Source of the DNA: Nitrososphaerales archaeon TH526
GTDB taxonomy: Archaea > Thermoproteota > Nitrososphaeria > Nitrososphaerales > Nitrososphaeraceae
Direction of reading: 5' to 3'
Assembly: GCA_014523665.1 (NCBI GenBank)
Contig: JAATVR010000331.1
Span: forward strand, 1-7,862
Length of the DNA: 7,862 nt
Below are positions 1 through 5,730 of this stretch, piece by piece. The translations under genes and the position numbers were made by a program. Numbering within the stretch: position 1 is the first letter of the stretch; the number at the start of each line of letters is the position of its first letter. The notes under the pieces were generated by a model. That model had not been told where the DNA came from, searched no databases, and worked only from the letters and a program-made list of their open reading frames with translations.

Positions 1-6
1 GCCTGA

Positions 7-300
7 GCTGCTCTCATTAAGGGAAATCACACAGTCCATTTCAAGTCTAGTCTAATTTGTCTAGACCCAGATTGTATAGAAACCAAACTTTGCAAAGGAT
101 GTACAATACGATATAATCGCATAATAATAGCCCTTTACCTAAACTTTATGACCCCTATTCGCCACAATAGAAGCATCTCGAAGATTCCTTTGGATTTGAG
201 ACAACATATAGCTATCTTCAGACGACGACATACTGGTGGATTATATCAAAGACAACATGTCACCATAACGTGTACAAAAGTAAAGATGCGGAAAGATTAA
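7..300 (+). pseudogene. Cys-rich basic small-protein frame, no visible start
   Basis: This frame is open for 97 codons from the TGA at 4-6 to the TAA at 298-300. Counting from position 7, residues 18-32 contain C18-x4-C23-x5-C29-x2-C32, a zinc-knuckle-like cluster, with a further Cys at 89. The rest is basic and well mixed in composition, as in a small nucleic-acid-binding protein. No ATG, GTG or TTG precedes the cysteines; the first ATG (148) lies after them. The second plus frame is open from the window edge to the TAA at 53-55 and also reads like protein, so a frameshift near 45-55 could join them, which would put the true start outside the window. I do not recognise the family. It could be a broken gene, a gene hit by a sequence error, or chance. 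A 30-codon ORF lies antisense (139-231). Confidence 0.35.
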
Positions 301-317
301 TTTTATGTGCTCGATTA

Positions 318-431
318 CTATTCCGATTTTAGTTTTGTATCGCTCAGGCCGCATTCCATGCATTTATAGACTGCAGCCACCTTCATTTCACTTTTCAAAA
401 CCATCTCACCACCACAACAAGCGCACCTCAC
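318..431 (-). CDS. Tiny zinc-ribbon protein (37 aa)
   Basis: This 37-residue protein starts at GTG (431-429) and ends at TAG (320-318). It has two CxxC knuckles, C3-x2-C6 and C24-x2-C27, each next to a glycine (CCGG and CMECGLS), with a tyrosine before the second, as in a rubredoxin-type zinc ribbon. It would bind one Zn2+, probably in the cytoplasm, as a nucleic-acid or protein adaptor; that role is inference. The frame is closed by a TAG at 446-444, so GTG is the only start that keeps both knuckles. A TATA-like run (TTAAAAAA on the minus strand, 469-476) lies about 40 nt upstream. The gene converges on the Cys-rich frame ending at 300. The antisense 64-aa ORF at 305-499 shows no such motif. 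Confidence 0.6.
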   Translation of the reverse strand: MRCACCGGEMVLKSEMKVAAVYKCMECGLSDTKLKSE

Positions 432-766
432 GACAGATTTTACCTATACTGGTTAACACACTATTCCTTTTTTTAACTTTTGGTGCTCTAATATATTGAG
501 TGACGCCTCTACCTTATTCTATGGGCTAGTCAATGTGTGAAATCACAAATAGGTCAGTACAGCTTCTATCACGATCCCTGTTCAGTATGTTAGTAACCCT
601 TTGGTATCAAGTAGCGTTATCGAATAGAAATCCAACATTGCACCAGATACTAATTCATTCAATTCCATTTTGATGAATTGTTTATTTTGTATTCTACTTT
701 CGACGTTTTTAAAAACATTATCGTGATCATTAGGATACCCGAATGGGAATAGGAGCGATAGTGGTC

Positions 767-804
767 TGGTAGTATGGTAGCGGTGTGGTAGTATGGTAGC
801 GGGT
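767..804. repeat. Two-copy 19-nt tandem repeat
   Basis: The 17-mer TGGTAGTATGGTAGCGG occurs at 767-783 and again at 786-802, a period of 19 nt. Within each unit GGTAG is itself repeated. The run is G-rich on the plus strand in an otherwise AT-rich spacer. It looks like replication slippage; no function can be assigned. Confidence 0.75.
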
Positions 805-983
805 GAATTAGCCTTTGATTCGGTGATTTCTGGGAATTAATCAATTGTTCTTCCTATGGCTGCTGAATCCATGCACTATGGAAATAATCAAAAATAATTT
901 TTTAGGATTCCTTTCATTATACACTAGAAATGAATAGTGATATTATCAAGAATACTGCTCATCTCATGATTTACCGTGCTGAT

Positions 984-1004
984 AAGAAAGAAACAAAAAA
1001 AGGA
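984..1004 (-). terminator. Poly-T terminator after the SIMPL gene
   Basis: On the minus strand this segment reads CCTTTTTTTGTTTCTTTC, with seven T in a row at 1002-996. It lies about 75 nt after the SIMPL stop codon. Archaeal RNA polymerase terminates at such T-runs without needing a hairpin. Confidence 0.55.
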
Positions 1005-1076
1005 CGGCATAATTCGGCACAATTTGCAGTAACTAGTACAACTACCTATCCTAGGGATCTAGATGGGTTCTCAAAT

Positions 1077-1928
1077 TCATCCCATTGAAAATATACAGGA
1101 AACGGAAACAGTTACTTCCTGCTCACCTGCAATAATTGGTGTCGAAGTAGAAACAGTTCCTCCTTGAGCTACTGCTAAGTCTTTAGCAAATGGCTGAGGG
1201 GGAAATGGTGGAATAGTTGTGGCTCCATCGACAATTATTGATTTAACTCCGGTTATACTTAGTTGCACCGCAGAAGCAGCAGCCTCTGCTTTTTGCTTGG
1301 CGTTACTTATGGCATCGGTAATCAATTTACTCCTAGTATCTTCCAACCGTTTCTCGGTTACTGAAAAATCTATACTATTTATGCTATTGGCTCCGGATGC
1401 AACTGCTGTGTCAATCCACTGAGAAACATTGTCCAGGTTTGAACTTTCAATCTGTACTGTATTGCTTACAGTGAAGCCAGACACATTTAATCTTGTTCCA
1501 CTTTCTGTATAATTATACAATGGAAAAATGTTAAAGAAAGAGGTACGTGTCTCATTTGGTTTCAAGCCATCATTCCTCAACCCAGAAATGATATTATTCA
1601 TCAATCCAGAATTTAGAGACAAGGCATCCTTAGCTGTCTTGTCAGTAGATTCAACGCCAATCGAAATATGTACCCTGTCAGGTGCTAGTCTAGTAAGTGC
1701 GCTTCCAGTTACAGACACTGTGCTATTTACATCAATCAAATCTCTGCTATCATTATCTGAGGCATTTCCAGTCGAGCTCTGAGCAACCGCACTGTTATCT
1801 TGAAAAGAAATACTCACGCAGAGAAAAAGAGCCAATAAAAAAATCGGGATCGTTAGCGATGACTGGTAATTACGTTTGAGATCCAATGGGATAATATTCT
1901 CACTTAGAGTATAATTAGTACCAACCAT
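1077..1928 (-). CDS. SIMPL (DUF541) domain secreted protein
   Basis: This 283-residue protein has a hydrophobic signal segment at about residues 25-42 with likely cleavage near AVAQ (47-50). A Ser/Asn-rich linker follows, then a SIMPL/DUF541 domain over about 67-280. Typical family features are the early VSVTGSA stretch (71-77), APDRVHISIGVES, the central FSVTEKRLEDTRSKL region (188-202), and a helix rich in Ala and Lys near 204-222. It is probably exported and may stay anchored. At least six N-x-S/T sequons suggest surface glycosylation. SIMPL proteins are widespread, with no agreed enzymatic role; related bacterial ones affect stress tolerance or bind signalling partners. The ATG directly follows the TAA of a small upstream ORF, and a TATA box sits about 35 nt upstream. 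Domain assignment is firm, function open. Confidence 0.9.
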   Translation of the reverse strand: MVGTNYTLSENIIPLDLKRNYQSSLTIPIFLLALFLCVSISFQDNSAVAQSSTGNASDNDSRDLIDVNSTVSVTGSALTRLAPDRVHISIGVESTDKTAKDALSLNSGLMNNIISGLRNDGLKPNETRTSFFNIFPLYNYTESGTRLNVSGFTVSNTVQIESSNLDNVSQWIDTAVASGANSINSIDFSVTEKRLEDTRSKLITDAISNAKQKAEAAASAVQLSITGVKSIIVDGATTIPPFPPQPFAKDLAVAQGGTVSTSTPIIAGEQEVTVSVSCIFSMG

Positions 1929-2057
1929 TTAGAACCTAGCATATGTACTTGGACCCTCGTATTTAATGATTTTCTGCTTATAGATGGCTCCGTTCATCTC
2001 GAAGATAATTCTAGTTGAACATGGGAGGAGGTTTCGCATTGTCATCATTACACACAT
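1929..2057 (-). CDS. Candidate 42-aa protein abutting the SIMPL start
   Basis: This minus-strand frame can start at ATG 2057 (42 aa), 2048 (39 aa) or 2045 (38 aa) and ends at TAA 1931-1929. The SIMPL ATG (1928-1926) follows with no spacer. The C-terminal half is rich in Lys, Ile and Tyr (IYKQKIIKYEG) and reads like an ordinary soluble peptide, but no family is recognised. The direct TAA-ATG junction would permit translational coupling. Against it, the SIMPL TATA box falls inside the frame and an opposed 55-aa ORF (1984-2151) covers the same DNA, so chance is possible. Together these ORFs account for most of the spacer between the SIMPL and HIT genes. Confidence 0.3.
   Translation of the reverse strand: MCVMMTMRNLLPCSTRIIFEMNGAIYKQKIIKYEGPSTYARF
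1958..1968 (-). promoter_or_regulatory. TATA box for the SIMPL gene
   Basis: The minus strand reads CATTAAATACG, close to archaeal box A. Its centre lies about 35 nt before the ATG, predicting a leader of about 10 nt. The site lies inside the candidate small ORF at 1929-2057, so it would give the SIMPL gene an independent transcript. Confidence 0.5.
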
Positions 2058-2241
2058 TGTTCGGGGTAGTATGTCAGAAACCTACGCAAACTCATTTGGT
2101 AAAATTAAAAGATCCGACACTACACCTTTTATTTTTTTGCTAGCTCGTTAGCCAAACAAGCCATATAGATAGATGGAAAGTGTTGAGCTTTGAAATTCAT
2201 CGTCTATCTGCGTCTTTTGTGCGACAGAACAAATAACGTTT

Positions 2242-2670
2242 CTACAATTCTGCTCTTATTTCGCTGGCCATTTGTTCCAAATCTGCTGCCGAAACATAAG
2301 GTCTTTTCACAAACATCGAATGAATCGGTCCTGCCCCGTCATGTACTGTCCTTGGGACGATATGAATATGCACGTGATCAATTTCCTGACCTGCTTCCTT
2401 TCCATTATGAATTGCAATAGTCGATGAATTTACATGTGCTGCCTTTTCAATAGGGTCCACTAACTGATGCATGAGGTGAAATAAGGCTGATTCATACTGC
2501 TCTGACATATTCTGGATTTTAGAAAAATGATTCTTTGGAATAACCAGTGTATGACCTTTTGCTAATGGAAAGGCATCAAGAAACGCAATCGCCTTTTCGT
2601 TCTGAGCGATGATACATGAAGGTAAATCCCTCAATGTGATTCTACAAAATACGCATTTTGAATCCAACAA
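2242..2670 (-). CDS. HIT-family (histidine triad) hydrolase
   Basis: This 142-residue protein is a near full-length member of the HINT/HIT branch. HIT proteins hydrolyse nucleoside phosphoramidates, dinucleoside polyphosphates or adenylylated products in the cytoplasm. The triad is H99-V-H101-I-H103 followed by IVP, with H101 the expected nucleophile. An N-terminal C6-x2-C9 plus H48 and H99 match the zinc site of the Cys-containing subfamily. The FPLAKGHTLVIPKNH block (34-48) is the usual nucleotide-pocket strand. The start must be TTG: an in-frame TAA lies at 2688-2686 and there is no ATG before CVFC. TTG 2670 and TTG 2667 are both possible. A TATA box 34 nt upstream favours 2670 with a leader of about 8 nt. 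A small membrane-protein frame ends 1 nt before it. The exact substrate is unknown. Confidence 0.92.
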   Translation of the reverse strand: MLDSKCVFCRITLRDLPSCIIAQNEKAIAFLDAFPLAKGHTLVIPKNHFSKIQNMSEQYESALFHLMHQLVDPIEKAAHVNSSTIAIHNGKEAGQEIDHVHIHIVPRTVHDGAGPIHSMFVKRPYVSAADLEQMASEIRAEL

Positions 2671-2671
2671 C

Positions 2672-2851
2672 TTACTTCGTTGACTTTACTCTACGAAGCA
2701 TATATATCGTGATAGTAGATAATCCCAAAATCAATCCTGTAAGATGCCAAATAGCTATACGAGGTATTTCTATTCATTCGCATCCATGTTCCCAAACGGC
2801 TCCATCTAGCATAGTTTTGTCATTTAACAAAAACAAAGAATTTTTATTCAT
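2672..2851 (-). pseudogene. Small one-helix membrane protein with in-frame TGA
   Basis: From ATG 2851 this frame gives 25 residues ending in WEHGCE, then TGA at 2776-2774. It continues in the same frame for 33 residues to TAA 2674-2672. The second part is a textbook single transmembrane helix (IAIWHLTGLILGLSTITIYM) followed by a basic tail (RRVKSTK), which suggests an N-out, C-in anchor. Read through, the protein would be about 59 aa with an acidic N-terminal part. There is no start codon between the TGA and the helix, so the second part cannot be made alone. The stop lies 1 nt before the HIT start, operon-like. The TGA could come from TGG or CGA by one change, as decay, strain variation or sequence error. 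The family is not recognised; the antisense ORF 2658-2885 lacks comparable features. Confidence 0.45.
2698..2708 (-). promoter_or_regulatory. TATA box proximal to the HIT gene
   Basis: The minus strand reads GATATATATGC. Its centre lies about 34 nt before TTG 2670, predicting a start of transcription near 2679 and an 8-nt leader. It falls within the 3' part of the small membrane-protein frame, so the HIT gene could be expressed even though that frame is interrupted. Confidence 0.5.
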
Positions 2852-2902
2852 AGAGGAATATGCGCAGAGTCAAACCTTGAGATAAGCTGTTTTCCATGTG
2901 CT

Positions 2903-2913
2903 CTATTTAAAAT
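2903..2913 (-). promoter_or_regulatory. TATA box upstream of the small membrane frame and HIT
   Basis: The minus strand reads ATTTTAAATAG, a good box A. Its centre is about 57 nt before ATG 2851, giving a predicted leader of about 32 nt, longer than for other genes here. It could drive a joint transcript with the HIT gene. Confidence 0.35.
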
Positions 2914-2981
2914 GCGCAAAGATTGATTGGAACTGTTCTACCATCAAACCAAATTCCGCGTTGTATGTTATATGATCGCTT

Positions 2982-3025
2982 TACGAAAATTCGTAGATAG
3001 ACACATTCATCTTAGCCAATATTGG
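2982..3025. promoter_or_regulatory. Two short palindromes upstream of radical SAM gene
   Basis: TACGAA-AA-TTCGTA (2982-2995) and CCAATATTGG (3016-3025) are perfect dyads in the spacer between the divergent HIT-side transcript and the radical SAM gene. They could be operator half-site pairs. Short AT-rich dyads also arise by chance, so support is limited. Confidence 0.25.
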
Positions 3026-3050
3026 TCTATCGAGACAATTCTGCAGGAAG

Positions 3051-3065
3051 TAGAGCTATACTCTA
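3051..3065 (+). promoter_or_regulatory. Palindrome abutting the radical SAM TATA box
   Basis: TAGAG-N5-CTCTA (3051-3065) is a perfect 5+5 dyad ending right at the TATA box and covering the position of the BRE element. A regulator bound here would compete with or recruit TFB. Functional role is inferred from position only. Confidence 0.3.
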
Positions 3066-3073
3066 TTTATATC
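3066..3073 (+). promoter_or_regulatory. TATA box for the radical SAM gene
   Basis: TTTATATC is a strong archaeal box A. Its centre is about 31 nt before ATG 3101, predicting transcription start near 3095 and a leader of about 6 nt. Confidence 0.6.
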
Positions 3074-3081
3074 TGGTATGT

Positions 3082-3098
3082 AATATCATCATGATATT
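3082..3098 (+). promoter_or_regulatory. Perfect 8-1-8 palindrome over the predicted start site
   Basis: AATATCAT-C-ATGATATT is an exact inverted repeat, located between the TATA box and the ATG and covering the predicted transcription start. This is the classic place for a repressor operator in archaea, where blocking polymerase recruitment shuts the promoter. Confidence 0.45.
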
Positions 3099-3100
3099 GT

Positions 3101-4078
3101 ATGACTGATCTTATTTACGGCAGAGGAATTACGGATCTAGTAAGAGAAATTCCTTTTTACTTTAGCATCTTTAACAAGATTATAGGGATAAAGCTCTTTC
3201 ATCATAAACCTTTCATGTACGGTTCTGCAGATATCATAAATGTCTGCAATCTCCATTGTACACATTGCTACTGGTGGTTGAATAGAAAAAGTAACGAACA
3301 GGACGGACTTAGCTCTGAAGAATGGAGAAGGATAATTAAGAAGACATTCAAAAAACATAATACTTTCATTGTGACACTGGTCGGCGGGGAACCTACACTT
3401 AGGCCGGATATTATTGAAGTTTTCTGCGAAGAAATGCCTAGACAAGTATGTGTCGTAACCAATGCTACTTTCCCTTTAAGAAGACACAAGAATTTGTACT
3501 TCTATTGGGTTTCAATAGATGGTACTGAAAGTGTCCATGACAGCATAAGAGGTAAGGGAACGTACGCAAAAACGAAGCAAAATATACTTGACTATATTGA
3601 AGGTCCACCCAATCGACAGAAGCCAGCATGGAAAGACATTTGGATCACAATGACCATCAACTCTCTAAATCATTCGTGCATAGACGGCCTCATCGAAGAG
3701 TGGAATGGAGTAGTAAACAAGATAGGTTTTCAATTTCATACACCATTCACAATGAATGATCCGTTGTGGGTACCCTTTGGGCCTGCGCGTAGCCGCATGG
3801 TAGACAAACTCATTGAACTGAAGGCCGAATACCCAGAATTCGTAATCAACAGCCAGAAACAGTTAGAATTGATGAAGGGTAACTGGGGTGGAACTGGAAC
3901 TACACCGATTGAGTGTCCTTCTTGGGCAATTCTATCACTGGATCATTTGGGTAGAATTAAGCAGCCATGTTGTATAGGAAGCGCAGATACCAAAAACGGA
4001 TTGAAGCCAATCTGTGAACGCTGCGGACTTGGTTGCTACTCTGTTCTAGTCGCAAATGGGATAAAGGGAAACAATTAG
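3101..4078 (+). CDS. Radical SAM enzyme with partial SPASM/twitch-like C-terminus
   Basis: This 325-residue protein carries the radical SAM cluster motif C49-x3-C53-x2-C56 (CNLHCTHC), which binds a [4Fe-4S] cluster and S-adenosylmethionine. VGGEPTLRPD (94-103) is the GGE motif contacting SAM, and VSIDGTESVHDSIRGKGTY (137-155) is the mid-barrel motif typical of SPASM-type and HpnH-like relatives. The C-terminus holds C272, C290, C291, C305, C308 and C312. C272-x11-G-x5-C290 followed by C305-x2-C308-x3-C312 resembles an incomplete SPASM or twitch domain, so one auxiliary Fe-S cluster is likely. Length suits a single-domain enzyme. No substrate can be named: no precursor peptide, B12 domain or biosynthetic partner is adjacent. 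The ATG has a TATA box and palindromes just upstream. No clear SD motif is seen, which fits a nearly leaderless mRNA. Confidence 0.9.
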   Translation: MTDLIYGRGITDLVREIPFYFSIFNKIIGIKLFHHKPFMYGSADIINVCNLHCTHCYWWLNRKSNEQDGLSSEEWRRIIKKTFKKHNTFIVTLVGGEPTLRPDIIEVFCEEMPRQVCVVTNATFPLRRHKNLYFYWVSIDGTESVHDSIRGKGTYAKTKQNILDYIEGPPNRQKPAWKDIWITMTINSLNHSCIDGLIEEWNGVVNKIGFQFHTPFTMNDPLWVPFGPARSRMVDKLIELKAEYPEFVINSQKQLELMKGNWGGTGTTPIECPSWAILSLDHLGRIKQPCCIGSADTKNGLKPICERCGLGCYSVLVANGIKGNN

Positions 4079-4104
4079 CAACGATTCACAATGGGCAAGA
4101 CGAC

Positions 4105-4200
4105 GACGACACCTGTTGACTAATTCGGAGTTCTGTCGTCACGGTTCAAAAGGCACTAACGACTTTTGTTCTGGTTCCAGTCTTCGATTCTCATGTCGTC
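4105..4200 (+). promoter_or_regulatory. Two alternative stem-loops between radical SAM and membrane genes
   Basis: GACGACA (4105-4111), part of a GAC triplet run at 4099-4110, is complementary to TGTCGTC at 4134-4140 and to an identical copy at 4194-4200. Only one pairing can form at a time. The segment lies in the 199-nt gap before the membrane-protein gene, for which no TATA box is visible, so it may be transcribed through. A regulatory switch is speculative; triplet slippage could also explain it. Confidence 0.25.
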
Positions 4201-4277
4201 CGTAACAACCATACTAGTTTCCTATGCGGCAATTCATTGAGATGACTCAATTCTGGACTAGGGTAAAGGGATGAGGA

Positions 4278-4775
4278 ATGAAGCAAGTATTCAAAGAATT
4301 CTTCCGAAAATATAGAGACATCCTCTTACTAAATAGGTCCATTGCTGTCAGTGGATTTATATCTTTTATTATCGGAATGTATTTTACCGAACTTTATGCA
4401 GGATTTGCTGGCCCCGAGAGTAGTTTTGAAAATTCAATTTATACACTCGCAATAGGCTATGCATCATATCTTCCGATATTCGCGTATCTTTACTATAGAG
4501 ACAACAAAGATCGTTATGTCGATCCAATTAGCGGTACTAGGAATTCAAGCAAGTTGTTACTTGACATAAGGAAGTTGTTTACAGCATTTTCGGCCTCTGA
4601 ATGTCTTTTCATCGTTACCAAAACCTATATCCATTTTTATCTATTGGAATTAGGATATTTAGAAGCATATCAAGCATACTTTGTCGCAGAACTAGTAGCA
4701 TGGGGTGTCTATTTTGTTTCAATGAACTCGATCCTGAAGGCGGTGAAAATGTACGGGATGCGTGAGAATTCATGA
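4278..4775 (+). CDS. Four-helix integral membrane protein, unknown function
   Basis: This 165-residue protein has four probable transmembrane segments at about 21-43, 54-73, 99-124 and 130-153, with a basic amphipathic N-terminus (FKEFFRKYRD) and a charged loop at 74-98. Two even helical hairpins and the positive-inside rule predict both termini in the cytoplasm. No catalytic or transport signature is visible and I do not recognise the family. The ATG at 4278 is preceded by GAGG only 1-2 nt away, so an SD role is doubtful. No TATA box is seen in the 50 nt before it, so co-transcription with the radical SAM gene across the 199-nt gap is possible. The last codons overlap a possible GTG start (4762) of the downstream nuclease frame. 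Confidence 0.75.
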   Translation: MKQVFKEFFRKYRDILLLNRSIAVSGFISFIIGMYFTELYAGFAGPESSFENSIYTLAIGYASYLPIFAYLYYRDNKDRYVDPISGTRNSSKLLLDIRKLFTAFSASECLFIVTKTYIHFYLLELGYLEAYQAYFVAELVAWGVYFVSMNSILKAVKMYGMRENS

Positions 4776-4790
4776 AGACAATGTGACCCA

Positions 4791-4801
4791 AAATAATATA
4801 T
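4791..4801 (+). promoter_or_regulatory. TATA box for the HNH gene
   Basis: AAATAATATAT lies just after the membrane-protein stop. Its centre is about 34 nt before ATG 4831, predicting a leader of about 8 nt, the same geometry as other genes here. It supports ATG 4831 over GTG 4762 as the nuclease start. Confidence 0.45.
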
Positions 4802-4830
4802 CCAAAACTACAATAAATGTACTTACACTT

Positions 4831-5499
4831 ATGAAACGGAAGGAGTTTTACATTCCCCCGAACTTTTTCAATAAATTTGACGATCGAGGAAATATACTAT
4901 GTAGAGTTGATAAATGCAGCAGGCAAACCAAGCTCCCGTTCAAGTACTTTTGCTGCCGGTCCCATGCAAGGGAATTTGCCAGCTGGCACTTTCTGCATTG
5001 TACATGGATTGGTGTGAGGTTGGCTATTTTCAAGAGGGACGACTATACATGCCAGAAGTGTGGTAAATCTTGGGATAAGGAACGTATAATTAAATTGACT
5101 AAGCGCAATATGCGATTCTTGAATTTTGCAGATGTATTGGATGTAAAGGGAACCGATTTAGAATGTGATCATATCCAACCAGTGGCGCAGCTTGTTGAGC
5201 ATTTCCAGAGTGTGACAAAAAAAAATAATATCAATCCAACCAAGTCGTCGTACAATTTGCCTTTCACCAAGGAACGATTGTTATCTTACGATAATCTTCG
5301 AACACTTTGTTCCAAATGCCATAGCAATGTAACAGTCAATTTTACAATGGCAAGACACTATGAGAGCAAGATGCGATCATCTGCAGACACAGCTAAAGCA
5401 ATGATCAAATATTATACGCTTGGAAAGGGCAATGAGACATACTCTGGGTTAAAAGAAAATTATTCTAAATTTCGAACTACTAAATCTACTGGAGCATGA
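4831..5499 (+). CDS. HNH endonuclease with extra N-terminal zinc finger
   Basis: From ATG 4831 the protein has 222 residues. The HNH core starts with RLAIFKRDDYTCQKC, giving C74-x2-C77, continues to the D113-H114 metal and catalytic pair in LECDHIQP, then N155 in NLRTLC and C160-x2-C163-H164. The two CxxC pairs form the structural zinc site; H114, N155 and H164 are the ββα-metal catalytic residues. A preceding finger-like module has C24-x4-C29-x11-C41-C42-x2-H45, plus C57. It should cut DNA using a divalent metal. No methylase, intron, intein or other restriction partner adjoins it, so a host-repair, defence or selfish role is open. GTG 4762 would add 23 residues and overlap the membrane gene by 14 nt, but the TATA box at 4791-4801 favours ATG 4831. 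Confidence 0.9.
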   Translation: MKRKEFYIPPNFFNKFDDRGNILCRVDKCSRQTKLPFKYFCCRSHAREFASWHFLHCTWIGVRLAIFKRDDYTCQKCGKSWDKERIIKLTKRNMRFLNFADVLDVKGTDLECDHIQPVAQLVEHFQSVTKKNNINPTKSSYNLPFTKERLLSYDNLRTLCSKCHSNVTVNFTMARHYESKMRSSADTAKAMIKYYTLGKGNETYSGLKENYSKFRTTKSTGA

Positions 5500-5515
5500 G
5501 AAAAGAAAAGATTGA

Positions 5516-5538
5516 TTTACCAGCTTCAAGCTGGTTAA
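5516..5538 (+). terminator. Perfect dyad just after the HNH stop
   Basis: ACCAGCTT (5519-5526), a single C, and AAGCTGGT (5528-5535) form an exact inverted repeat, with TT/AA pairs outside one mismatch. It begins 17 nt after the HNH stop. There is no T-run after it, so it may be an mRNA 3' hairpin or a protein-binding palindrome rather than a simple terminator. Confidence 0.35.
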
Positions 5539-5690
5539 ATAATGTGCCAGGTATGTGATCATGCCTGCATTCTTTGAATTGCTAAATTACGACTCATGAA
5601 ATCAATAGCTGACAGATTAGGTGAAAATCTCGATTCATAAGCACAGACTTAACTACAGAATATTAGTACAGAATTCTTTCATTAGTTCAA

Positions 5691-5711
5691 CCTAAATATT
5701 TCCTAAATAAT
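5691..5711 (+). promoter_or_regulatory. Doubled TATA element before the secreted-protein gene
   Basis: CCTAAATA occurs at 5691-5698 and again at 5702-5709, an 11-nt (one helical turn) spacing. The first TATA centre predicts a leader of about 9 nt before GTG 5731. The second would give a leaderless mRNA starting at the GTG. Either geometry supports that start. Confidence 0.5.
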
Positions 5712-5730
5712 ATCAGAAATATTCTAGACT

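Larger units (their letters stand above)
445..1076. other. Long spacer without a convincing gene
   Basis: This stretch holds a 19-nt tandem repeat (767-804), a perfect palindrome GTTTTTAAAAAC near 708-719, and the poly-T terminator of the SIMPL gene. Two opposed short ORFs overlap each other, 533-673 (+, 46 aa) and 582-668 (-, 28 aa). Neither has a motif or a clear promoter, so neither is called a gene. No tRNA-like or CRISPR-like structure was seen. Confidence 0.5.

Noticed and set aside
305..499. 64-aa plus-strand ORF
   Set aside because: Antisense to the 37-aa zinc ribbon, which has paired CxxC motifs; this ORF has a Ser/His/Pro-rich composition and no domain.
533..673. Opposed 46-aa (+) and 28-aa (-, 582-668) ORFs
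   Set aside because: They overlap antisense and neither shows a motif, promoter or recognisable fold.
659..844. 61-aa minus-strand ORF
   Set aside because: Runs through the 19-nt tandem repeat and encodes low-quality Tyr/His repeats; no promoter or motif.
1984..2151. 55-aa plus-strand ORF with T-rich end
   Set aside because: No TATA box at a suitable distance and it opposes the SIMPL promoter and the small ORF next to it.
2658..2885. 75-aa plus-strand ORF (TTG start)
   Set aside because: Antisense to the small membrane frame, whose helix and basic tail are more protein-like; it also overlaps the HIT start.
2903..3010. Minus-strand frame MNVSIYEFS, stop, then 26 more codons
   Set aside because: Contains an in-frame TAA and no start for the second part; the protein-like look is too short to support a gene.
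5497..5637. Possible UGA recoding: HNH frame stays open 12 codons past its TGA, and a frame at 5542-5637 (CxxC start) has an in-frame TGA
   Set aside because: TGA also ends the SIMPL, membrane and right-edge genes plausibly, no selenocysteine element is visible, and the pieces are short enough for chance.
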